Shown here: piece after piece, positions 1 to 10,700 of the stretch
Position numbering within the stretch: position 1 is the stretch's first letter
Layout: every line of letters starts with the position of its first letter
Source of the DNA: Pleurobrachia bachei
Lineage: Eukaryota; Ctenophora; Tentaculata; Cydippida; Pleurobrachiidae
NCBI GenBank assembly: GCA_000695325.1
Contig: AVPN01000497.1
Span: forward strand, 13,464-49,724
Direction: 5' to 3'
Length of the DNA stretch: 36,261 nucleotides
Program-made: the position numbers and the translations under genes
Notes under the pieces: generated by a model
What the model saw: the letters and a program-made list of their open reading frames with translations, nothing else
The model's database searches: none
What the model was told of the DNA's origin: nothing

Positions 1-59
1 GACGGGGCTGAGTACCCCGTGTAGTCGGTGTTCCAGGAACGGTAGTGACGGGAACCCAT
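1..59 (-). CDS. Possible first coding exon of a divergent Tyr-rich gene (partial)
   Basis: On the minus strand an ATG at 59-57 opens a frame that stays open to the window edge. It begins MGSRHYRSWN and continues with TDYTGYSAP. The Tyr/Ser/Gly/Arg-rich composition resembles the N-terminus of the large plus-strand gene in this window (MSYRDNRTDS, and later YTGYEHLLPAGY). A possible 3' splice site, TTATTATAG on the minus strand, lies about 40 bases before the ATG. With only 19 codons visible the call rests on composition and similarity of style, so it could be chance. The remainder would lie to the left of the window. Confidence 0.3.
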   Translation of the reverse strand, partial: MGSRHYRSWNTDYTGYSAP

Positions 60-1632
60 ATTGGAAGAGAGGGAGCTGGAGAGAGAGGACCTAGTGCTAT
101 AATAGGAAGGTGAGGTTAGCAGGCGTTGTTAACATGGTAATATTAGTACCCTAAAAGCAACTTGCTGCAAGAAAACAATCATCAGCGGCTTAGAGAAGCT
201 ATCAGGATTTCTAAGCTAAAATATATTCCCGACGAATTACTGAATTATGTTTGCATTTCGGATACCCTGACAGGCGCCTCAGACAGGTAAATAATGTAAC
301 TAAAAAGACATTGCTAGTATCATTATATATTGGGATAATAAGGCTGTCGCCATTAATATTGTTACAGAGTTACATAAATCTCAAATCACACACACACACA
401 CAGATACTACCAACCAGCATTGCACAACAAGCTGTCAACAGTGTGCAACTCCCTCCATCCCTTTCTCTCTACTAGTCTACTGGATTCTGAAAACTCTCTC
501 CATCTCTCTACTGGAAACTCCCCATGCACCTCTCTCTACCTTGGAGCTCTGCTCTGCAAGCTACTGCTGCATGGCACTGTAAAGCTCTTTGCAGTAATTA
601 TTACCGGCATGACCTTTGTGGTAGTGAAGGTGTGTATCGAGGTGGTGGGGCCCACTTCCCATTGGTGAATACTGTTAGAGAGGTGTCAAACAACACCTCC
701 CTGCACTGCAGCTCACATGGTACTGCGATGGAGTCACATACAAGTAGCGCAACCACCACAGTTCGGTAGAAAGCAGAAGTACTTTCAAGCATTGGCCCTG
801 TCAAGTTCTGCCTAGCTCCATCCATTTTTTTTTCGCGAGTCCCACCCGAAAATCGAAATGTAAAAGAGGGTTAGAACATAACAAGTAAAGTGTCAGAGCA
901 TTGGCTTGACACTATTCTCATTACTTTCTAGGAGAACCGCGATCAGAGCATTGGCATGGCAACACTGAACACCATTTTCCCGGAGAGGAAACGGTGGTCA
1001 GGTAGAGATAGAAGGGCGATCAGGCGAAGAGAGAAGAGTTTAGAGTGGTCAAACTCAACAAAACCTGACAGGAGACGCATATAAAAATGAAAGAATGTCA
1101 AAACTAAACTTGTATCATGCAGCTTGATGTCACAACTACTACTAAGTGAAGGTGTAATGATTCACTTTGGATTCCTTTAAAGTTTAGTTTCCCATCCTGT
1201 TTTCTCAGCCGGGGAAGCCTCTATCTGCACCTGTCAAAAACACTGCATTCTTAACCCGCCTGAGCGTTTACTGCAGAGAGGAGGAATTGTGGGCAATTCA
1301 TGTTCAATAAAATAGTTGTCGAGGGAATTGTCGTTGATGGATAAACATGTAGGTTATATTATCTGATATATCCTGTAGGGGATTCTACTAAGTTGAACTT
1401 AGGGATATAGCAAAACCTCTCAACGGCCCGGAATTATAAACTAATTAGATATTATATGTGAAAGAGAAAATAATTACAGGGTTTCTACCAGAAGCTATAA
1501 AATTTACAAAAACAAAAAAGCTGAGTTATGAAGTGCCATGTGAAAATAGCCGACACCGGCCGACACTGATAGTACAGCTGCAGCAGCTCAGCTGCTAATA
1601 ACTCAGTTCTCCTCTCTGATAATGAGAACTTG

Positions 1633-1713
1633 AAGAAAGAGAGGGAGAGGGAGAGAAACAGAGGGAGAGACAGAGAGTGGGAGACTGGAGAGTGGGAGAC
1701 TGGAGAGTGGGAG
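1633..1713. repeat. GA-rich tract with a 14-bp tandem motif
   Basis: A polypurine run on the plus strand. It ends in tandem copies of GAGTGGGAGACTGGA-type units (about 1675-1713). Confidence 0.7.
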
Positions 1714-2696
1714 GGCCTGGCTCAGAGAGGAACGTACCAGCCATACTGCTGCTGCAGTCTGGTGTAGACAGAAGTTGAAAAAGAGGGAGAGCGGGAATGA
1801 GAAAGAGAGAAATGGCCTTTCTACTTCTTGATGTTAGACGTTTATAATTGGTCGCAATTAATTTTTCTGCCTTGCGAGAGAGCTTGTAAATATAGCTGCA
1901 TGAATTTCAACTCTATCAATGAGGAAATTCTGTGCAGTATAACATAGCATTCCAAGCAAGTTTTGACATTATCACACTTCAAAATTGAGTTATTACTCGG
2001 GAAAAGAATTACCCAATATTATAATATAAACATGAAACCCGGTCAAATTAATAATTGTAGAAGCAAGAAATAATCGGACAATAATTGTTTTAGGATGAAT
2101 GAACGAACTGGTACAAAACATCTGATTGTTCCCTGTTCAAGAAATAATATGGAGTATCCACTACGAATATCACAAAAACCATTTGCAACCTCTCAGCAAC
2201 TTGAACTACTTTACTTCTAAAGTCATGGGTAAGTTTAGCATTACCTGGCACTGCCCAACATAGTTTGTAGTATCGAGCGGTACCGCAGATCTGAGTGTGT
2301 GCCAATGAACTCAGATTGTGGCTGCAGTGAATGAACAAGCAAATATTCCTACATTCGGTCTCAGTTACAGAAGATACTGGATTTGAGACATTATTTAGAC
2401 ATTGTCTAAGACAACTATAAAATCGTGTTCAATAGAGACATGTTAAGGTATTGTGAGCGTGCTGAGTTCCTAAAGGCTACAAGCATGCTGAGTTGGAGCG
2501 AAAATGTGTGAGTCAGATTTACCAGCGATGGGAGAGAAATAAAAAGAGAGAGGAAGAGAGAGAAAGAGAGTGAGCGAGAGAGAGATAAAGAGAGAAAAAT
2601 GGAAAGTGAAAGAAGGAACCCTACAATTAGTGCACAGTAATTCCTTCCAACAGCTGCAGTAGCTGACCTTATAGTAGTTGTAGTTGAGGCTATAGC

Positions 2697-2698
<2 letters not shown>

Positions 2699-2749
<51 letters not shown>

Positions 2750-2762
2750 CTCTCTCTCTCCC
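2699..2762. repeat. (TC)n microsatellite
   Basis: A near-perfect CT dinucleotide array of about 64 bp. Purine-rich sequence lies shortly upstream (2541-2612), so the two tracts could pair as an imperfect GA/CT inverted repeat. Confidence 0.9.
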
Positions 2763-3566
2763 CTCCCTTCCATTCCTCTTGCGGAGAGATGTCATCGCCT
2801 AACTTTCTCTGCAGCTTCTCTTGTCGAACGGAGAGAGAGATAGCTTTAACATTCCATATAATCAGAGAAAAAGCCTGATTGAAAGAGGGGCGGGAACTTG
2901 GCTGCTTTATAGCTGCGTGTCCAACAATGGGTGACACACTCACCAGTGTCGTGACTTTTAATGACAGCCCTTCATGATTGTGCCTCTCAATGTGCGTGTT
3001 TTGCTTTTGAACCCCGTGAAATTGATTTCAGACATACTCTGAGCCCTTGTTCTACCTTTCTTACAACCTACCGATAAAATGATGTGCTCTTGTATGGCCC
3101 CTTTATCATGATGTAGCCATGCATGGTGTGGCTGATCTTAGTATGAAGCGTATATATTCAATCAGCAGCTTCCTGGTATCCCACTATCACCCTCTGTCCT
3201 TCTCTCTGTTTCCTTGTCCCATGTGCTGCATAGTGTTGTAGACAGTCACGTACGCCTAGAGTCTAGACCCTATTGCCATGATAGTGCACTGACAGTGCAC
3301 TGTCATCTCTGTGAGGTGCGGTCTTCCTACTTCCTAGTTGCCCAACTAGTCGAGTTGTACTACGTTTTTGCAGAAGTAGTATCGTTATCCTAATCATCAA
3401 GGAATCCTAGCTAGCTTGTTTGCGTGATATTGGCTATGTAAAATCATTTCGTCTACTAATACCCCAATCGGATTTGACGATTAGATTTTCAAAGGTTGGC
3501 ACATGGTACAGTGAGCTTGGCTACCATGTGTGTTCAATTTAGGAATACAGAGAGCTGATCTTGTTT

Positions 3567-3670
3567 GGAGAAAAGGAGAGAGAGAGAGAGAGAAATGTGA
3601 GAATGAAAGATAGAGTGAGGGGAGAAAGAGAAATGTGAGAAAGAACGAAAGAGTGAGTGAGAGATAGAGA
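3567..3670. repeat. GA-rich tract
   Basis: A polypurine tract on the plus strand with degenerate GAGAGAAATGTGAGAA units. Confidence 0.7.
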
Positions 3671-4614
3671 AACTGTGTAAATTTGGTTATACACACCCAC
3701 CCACCACCACCCACAATCCACATATCACAGAGCACATTGTTCCTGTGCACTTGTTGTTTTACCATTGTCAGAATAAATGGGCTACTGTCGACTAGGGACG
3801 CGACAAACCCTTGTTATGTTCTAACCCTTTCTATTATTGTAATTATACATTAGGAAAGGAAGGTATTTCGGGGTTGGGGCGCCCAAAACACAGTTTATCC
3901 AGACAAACATACCCTACAATACAAGGGAAACACACTCGTTGTCTTCGTTTTACATTCCTCCACTTGTATTAATTTTGTTAGGTTCTGCAATCTGCACTGC
4001 AGTGTATTCACAAAACAGTAGCTAATAACTGATTTGGCATTATGTTTAATGTTTCTAGTTATTTGAACTGTGGAATATTCCAGGTTGTAATTATGTTTGA
4101 TTCGGTCCATTCCATTTGATAAGACCACTTGGCTTGAAGTTGGTTTGTTAGGCTACTCTATCCGGTGCAGCGTGTACCAATCAAGTTGTGTAATCATCAA
4201 TCGTGCAGTTCTGTAGTTCTGCGGGACTTCAAACACAGGGATAGCCGGATAGAACTAGACATGTTCATTCAAGTCGTGTGCGGCCTAGCACAGAAGTCTA
4301 ATTTTTTTAAGGTTTGTGTCTTGGTCCGGTCAGTAATTAGGCCATTTCAACAAGTCGAGTCCGATGTAAAATATATTACAGCCGTGCTTGGTTCCTCATC
4401 CAAAGGAAATATTATGTCTTTTTTCCAGTCTTCACCTGTTAGTCACACTGCCCTGGTTCACTTTGATGTTTCATGACTGCTATTGCTGTATAAGTTAGCT
4501 GTGGTCAGACTAGCGTCTGCTGTAACTTGGGTTTTAGTTGAGGCGGTCTAAAGCAGTCCAGTCGACAGGTTCTATCAACGAGCTAGGGTGACTGCGCTGA
4601 GTTAGGCCCGAGAA

Positions 4615-4732
4615 TGGCAGAGGGAGGGAGGGAAGGTGAGAGAGAGGGTGAGGGAGAGAGGGAGTGAAAGAGAGACAGTGAGAGAAAAATAGAAAAAGAG
4701 AGAGATAGAGAGAGTGTGTGAGGGAGATAGTA
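4615..4732. repeat. GA-rich tract
   Basis: A polypurine tract of about 118 bp with few pyrimidine interruptions, made of GAGGGAGAGAG-type units. Confidence 0.7.
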
Positions 4733-5527
4733 AGTTCATTACAAAGAGCCATGTGGTAGACTGGCACACTTTGTAGCGGAACTGCAAATTTTACTATGGG
4801 AGTAGCAAACTTCAAAATTAGGAAGGAATGTTGTAAAATGCTGTTTGTTGAAATTATGTGGGTGAGAGAGGAAAGTTAAGGTCTGGAGCGGCCTGCACAT
4901 GGCTGCTACTTGCTTCTGCTTGCTACCCTATTGCAACCTTTCTCTTCCTCTTTTATATTTCTGTAATTTACCCACTTTTGAGTATCAATGCATAATAATA
5001 ATATATTCCCCTCCAACAACATCAAACATTTGGTATCTCATTATATGGGTGAGGGGGCAGTGCTTTGTTATCCCCCCATGTGTACCGACCCCCGCTTGTA
5101 TAAGGAATCACCTCAAGTGCAGTACAACTCTGCTTGTTTTGAATTAAGGCTAACTAACTTATCTTGCCCCTTCTCTCTCTTTAACTTACGTATCTCTATT
5201 TCTCTCTCTCCCACTCCATCCCCTCTCACACTTTGTTTTCCTCTTTGTTTTCTGGTATACATCCGTTTTGCTGTAATTTAACATTGAACAGGGTACTATG
5301 TTTTTTCAGTTTGCATCGGGCACGCATGTGTCTGAGGGAGTTAAGTGAGAGGGAGAGAGAGGGTATGGAGTAAAGCATGTTCTGACTCTCTTTCTTTCTC
5401 TCTCTCTCTTTTAGTAACACAATTATTTCTTGCCACCAATCGCAACGACGCAAAACTCAGCCAATGCCCTACCATAGCCTACAGTGCGAGTCGAGAGGAA
5501 GCAGCGAGGCTAAGCAAAATTGGTTCT

Positions 5528-5529
<2 letters not shown>

Positions 5530-5589
<60 letters not shown>

Positions 5590-5696
5590 CTCACTCTCTC
5601 TCTTTCTCTGTCTCTCTCTTTCTCTGTCTCTTTCTCTCTTACTCTCTTTCTCTCTTTCTCTCTCTCTCTCTCACTCTCTCTCTCTCACTCTCACTC

Positions 5697-5732
<36 letters not shown>

Positions 5733-5733
5733 G
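5530..5733. repeat. Long (CT)n microsatellite, interrupted
   Basis: About 200 bp of CT repeats broken by single A, G or TTT interruptions. It is the longest simple repeat in the window. Its three open frames (SLSLSL, LSLSL) are repeat translations and not genes. Confidence 0.9.
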
Positions 5734-5808
5734 CTTCCAATGCCCACGCGACTTTGTAAAAGCTTCTTTTTGACCGTTTGTCGCCCAACGGTGTACCAGG
5801 GGGATCAT

Positions 5809-5839
5809 TAGTCACGTGATAAATTTAATCACGTGACTA
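5809..5839. repeat. Perfect palindrome with two TCACGTGA boxes
   Basis: Arms TAGTCACGTGAT and ATCACGTGACTA (12 bp each, perfect inverted complements) flank a 7-bp spacer AAATTTA. Each arm carries the E-box CACGTG in a TCACGTGA context, which is favoured by MITF/TFE/USF-class bHLH-ZIP factors. It could be a paired regulatory site or the end of a small foldback element. Confidence 0.6.
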
Positions 5840-7684
5840 AATTAGAACCCCACTTCGGCATTATCGTGCTTTGCTTTTGTAAAGAATTAAATCGCATGAT
5901 TGATTTGTTGGGAATTGTCCGCTGATTGCTCTCTGGATCCCAGCTTGGTTGTTTCCTATTGTTGCCAAACTCCTGTTTCCCTGCGCCCACACGTTTTTTG
6001 ATAAAAGAAAAAGAGGGTTTGATCAAAACAATCCTACTGCTGTCCATACTTTTATTTAAATAAAATAATTTATTCATTTTGATCTATCATTTACATATTT
6101 GATTTAAAACTTTTCTTGTTCTCCTCCGATTTTACGAAGGAGAAATAGTCGGTCTACGATAGCACAGTAGTTGCAACTTAGTTGACAACAGAAAGTTACA
6201 AACCCTGTACACCGGAATAGAGATAGCTTGATAGAGAGAAAGAGAGAGAAAGAAAAAGAATGGGAGAGATCAGAGACATAAAGGGAGAGAGAAATATAAC
6301 CAGAATATATTGGATATTAGCTATGCAAGATAGTAGTGATAGGCTGGAAGGGTGTCGATATGTCCTGTCAACGCAAGTACTGGAGTTTTTGTGTGAGGGA
6401 GAGGGCTTGGAGTTGGCTGCATATATGATATAGCTTGCAGAGGCTAGTGAGAGAACGAGAGAGATAGAGGAAGAGAGAAAGCGAGAGAGAGTTTTTTAGA
6501 TAAAAGTTCTGAAGTTAACCAGAAAAGTAGTTTGAGAAATAGTCATGGGAATAATATGAGGATTGTTTGCCGCGTATATATTTTCCCTGTCTTTGTCCTG
6601 TCCTAGATAGTAGATACTATCTCCTTGTGCGACATACTTGATCCCTTGGATTCAATTTCTTGGCCTTTGAGAGAGAATCACAACTACTACTAGATATGAG
6701 ATAACAACAACATCATGCTCGGTCTCCAAGGGGGTTGAAAGTTGGGTACGGTGCACCCTCTCTTTTTGGGAAGGGGGTATCCTATCCCTAACTAAACGTA
6801 GCGCGCGCGATAACATGAGACTGAAAGAGACAGCGCAGGAGGATAGAAGAAAGAGGGGATATCATACCCAAGGTTGAAAGTGGCCGCGGGAATGTCATGA
6901 TGTGTTCCCCCGCACACTTCTCTCTGCTGGCTGGCTGAACTCCTACATCTTGTACTGCTTCCTTAGCTTGTACACCAAATCTAACTTTCCTAGCTTGTAC
7001 ACCAGCTATCCGCGTGTAACCTATATTGGTTCCTTTCAACAGCTTTATCTCATTCTAACTCTAAGTCAGTCTTCAAGTTCCGAATATATATTTAATCCTG
7101 TTTTAACACCCCTTGCCGGGTGGGTGTGTGAGCTAGTAGGTCTGCTCTATCATGACTGAGTTGTTCCTAGACCGCCATCTGTTTTAGTTGGCTTCATATA
7201 GTGTGTGGGAGAGATAGTGCAGCTTCTCTTGATATTTGTTATGACCTCAGTTAGCAGTAACAATATATTTATTTTGGTTCCATAAAATCATTGACCGTTC
7301 TATTTGATTTGTGCATTTTAACGTCTAAACCCTAGACTAACCAAATAATGCAACATTTTATTCCGTGCTTTTACACGTTCTGCGCTTGCAGCTACCGCAA
7401 CCCCCAGTGAAACGCATACCAAATTGTGTATTGTGGAGTGCTTGCCTGATGAGATTAGCCCGTTTTGTAGACTTAGTGTAGAGCTGCACAGGACAGAGAG
7501 TTTGGAGTTTAAAGTTTTACTTCACACTCCCCTCATGGCACACGTACATTTGTTGAGCTAAACAGCTAATTAATTCCCTAATATCAATCACAGTATAATT
7601 CCCTATGTTGTTGTAGAGGTTTAAAAAGCTAACTTGTGATTCCCTAATTAATTGTAGAGGGCTACGAGAGAGCAGACGTGAGAG

Positions 7685-7780
7685 ATGTCGTACCGAGATA
7701 ACCGTACAGACTCGATTCTGAACAAGTACGGACTTTGCAGTTACATCGCCCCCGAAGTTCACCATTACAACTTTAAAAAG
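7685..7780 (+). CDS. Exon 1: start of the giant gene
   Basis: ATG at 7685 with an in-frame TGA stop at 7679-7681. It encodes 32 residues beginning MSYRDNRTDSILNKYG, basic and Tyr-rich, with no hydrophobic signal sequence. It ends AAG|GTGAAA in phase 0, and the intron to exon 2 is only 111 bp. Confidence 0.7.
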
Positions 7781-10700
7781 GTGAAACAACCGGATTATTG
7801 TGGATCCTTTTTGTATAAGATTTAACTTTCCAGCATCTCTTTCTCTCTGTGTCTCTATAGCCACCTCAGTTCAGTCTCTATCCCCCCTTAGATCCGATTT
7901 GTGCGACCTGAGCGTCATATCAGCAGTTATGTCAGAAAGGTCGGAGAATACGATGTCGATCCTGTGAAGGTGTCTCGAAAGGAAAAGGTAACTGTTCTGA
8001 GCTACTTACTGTGTGTCACCCCATGGTTACCCTGACCTATGGTTACCCATGGTTAAATAATAATGATAAGTTAATTGGAGTAACTATCCACATTCCTCAC
8101 TACACAGGACAGTCATTAATCAGTTATCCTCCTCACTTCTCAGGCGTCGTATGTTGGTTTCGGACCAGTTGGATCATACCACCTGAACAGCAGTGATTAC
8201 AAGTCCAGTTACTCAGGAGATTCTAGGAACTACAACCTGTCTACACCCTCCTACAGGTTCTTTAATTATAGACCTTGAATTCAGTCTATACAAGTCGAAC
8301 AGACTGGTCTGTGTTGTATCTGAGCTAAATTTGCCTTTCACAATTTTATAATCTCGGTATCTCTTCCAGGAACTACGGATCGGAGCTAGATCGGGATACT
8401 GACGATTACAGGACATACCACAGTGGACACTACAGGACACAGTGGGCTTCAAATTCCGGAAAACGCGACTATGACCTCGACAAGTGAGTTAAACTAGGGG
8501 TGATGTGTTATTGTGGTGAGAAGAGGGCCGGGAGTGCCAGGGAAGGTTTGATTGAGCAGATCAGAGCTATAATAATACTTCTTAGCCCTAACTATTGAAG
8601 CATTACCAACAACAATTTTGAGCCATTGAACCCTTTCAGATGGTATATGAAAAAGACGCGATCAGTGAGTCCGGCAGGTCCAGAATATAATGCCTATGGG
8701 TCCAGTAAGTAGCAATACCACCTGCATGAAGTGATCTGCATGAAACAGCACATAGAGCAACAGCATTGTGATTTTATCAGCGATTCTTCCCTAATCCTAC
8801 CCCATATATCAAGATGGAGTTTGTCACAACACAATGTCACAACCCTTCAAAAGTCACGTGACATAGTGTGACAAACTCCACCGCCCCATAAAACCACTCT
8901 CTCGATATCGCACGTATGCGGAACGCGCCTGGATTTCCTTTTGGTGATCGAGACGCGGTCTGCGCGCGATCATACTCTCTCCCACTTCCCGCTCTTTCCG
9001 TGTTTGCTTGTGTGGTGTTCACCCCGGTCCTCAAGGCAGTGTTACAGCTACAACCGAATACACGGGTTACGAGCACCTCCTGCCCGCTGGGTATGCTAAC
9101 CACCGGGAGTACAACGAATACCTGAAGTTGAGGGAGAAATTCAATCTGCCGGATAGGGAGGCGAAGAAACAGGAGCAGGAGAGCACGTTGAGGCTGGAGT
9201 ACATTCAGGGGATAGACAGCACCGGATATTCGTATCACCATGGAAACACAAAAGGCAGGATAACTACCCCCTCCCCTCCCCTACCCCATCCTTACACCCT
9301 TTAGAGCCTGTATCATTCTGTATTTTCTAGCACTATAGCATGAATTCTCTATTAGCCCCCCACCACCCCTCCACTAAGCCCATTCCTAAAAGCACCCCAA
9401 ACACTATAAACAGAAGCCAAGTGTGGTGGTGGGGCCGATTGCCGGTGTATCGGAGAGAGAAGGTACAACATTAACGCCTACAGGATCTGTCCCTGGGGCA
9501 TGAATTGTGCCACTAGAATGTACACCACTACTACCTCTTATGATGTTGAGGGTTCCAAGGACACAGGTGTGCAGTGTTTGGAAAGTCAGTGTTTTCCTAC
9601 TGGTATATCTTGGGAGTTTGAAGATATGTGTGTGTGGTCTTTGATCAATATTATATTGGGGTCCAGGATCAGAGATACCTTGGGACGTTTTGGACACCAT
9701 AGTTAGCTGCTGCAGGGCTGCACACTATCAAAGCCGCTGATTTTGCATGAGTGAAAGCATATTTCCACGTGTTAAATATATTACCCCCCCCCCGTTATTG
9801 TACAGGATACTCCTATGGATCGAGCACTGGTGGAAGCAGCTATGGACGAGATGTGAAGCACAGCATAAGTGAGCACAACTTGTTTGTTTGTTTGTTTGTT
9901 TGTTTATATGTTTGTTTGTTTGTTTGTTTTTTATTTGTTTGTTTGTATGTTTTTCCGTCAGTTTGTCTGTTTGTTTGTCTGTTTGTTTGTTTGTTTGTCT
10001 TCAAATGAATGTCGTGAAGTACCAGTTAGAAGCACAATGAGTAATTCTTGTGTGGGTTTTATTTGGGCCTGTTTCGCTCTCAGGTGATCTACATGTTTTG
10101 CTATATCTCATAAAAACTCCTCCTGCTTTCCTCTCATAAAAACTCCCCTCTTGCTTTTTACCCACCACTCTTTTGAACTACATGTTCCCTTACCATGCCA
10201 ATACCCAGCACTCTTTTCAATTTCCCTTACAAACCTCCATTATATATCATCAGCGGACATACTCCGACGAACGCTGGTTTTTGCGTAAAAAAAGAAGACA
10301 ACCCCCTGTACGAATACATTTGTGATTGAAAAGAGAGAGACAATTTAACGGTTTTCATACTTTAAACAATAGAATTATTCCGCAACTTCCGCAATTCTTG
10401 TCTCATTCATTAAACACTACTTTCTTGATACTTGGTTCGGTCTCCTCAATCATTCGAGTTGCCATCTCTAAGTATCCTCGCTCAGACCCAAGATAAAAAG
10501 ATCTGCATTTAATCGCCTCAATATATTAGCACACCATGTAGGTTACCTCAGTACTACCTGAGCTGTAATGTGAAGCAAAACCCTCGACTTCAAATACTCT
10601 TGTGAGTGTCCGTTATATACGTTGTGTGTTTCATAACTGTTTCATGGGTATTGTAAGTGTTGAGTTTGTTTTCTGTTTCTTGTTTGTACACTTATCTAAT

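Larger units (their letters stand above)
60..7684. other. Upstream non-coding region with purine/pyrimidine tracts
   Basis: I see no convincing exon in these 7.6 kb. Open frames are short, lack conserved-looking composition, or are translations of GA/CT microsatellites (RERERE or SLSLSL). The stretch holds a short CA repeat near 387-402, several GA-rich tracts on the plus strand (about 1633-1713, 2541-2612, 3567-3670, 4615-4732, 6227-6292, 6450-6492), CT-rich tracts (2699-2762, 5389-5412, 5530-5733) and a perfect palindrome at 5809-5839. The promoter of the large gene should lie near its 3' end, but I can identify no TATA box or other core element with confidence. Confidence 0.6.

Noticed and set aside
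2415-2943. Minus-strand Arg/Glu- and Ser/Leu-rich open frames
   Set aside because: Their long repeats come from the (TC)n array; no splice or start context.
5345-5811. Three overlapping Ser/Leu-rich open frames
   Set aside because: They are translations of the CT microsatellite in each frame.
5829-6077. 82-codon minus-strand frame as a transposon fragment
   Set aside because: No reverse transcriptase, transposase or other motif visible.
9404-9700. 98-codon minus-strand frame in intron 6
   Set aside because: No start, splice or similarity support; length is within chance for this composition.
9751-10087. Cys/Phe/Val/Leu-rich open frames
   Set aside because: Caused by the TTTG microsatellite; only the part at 9806-9868 is an exon.
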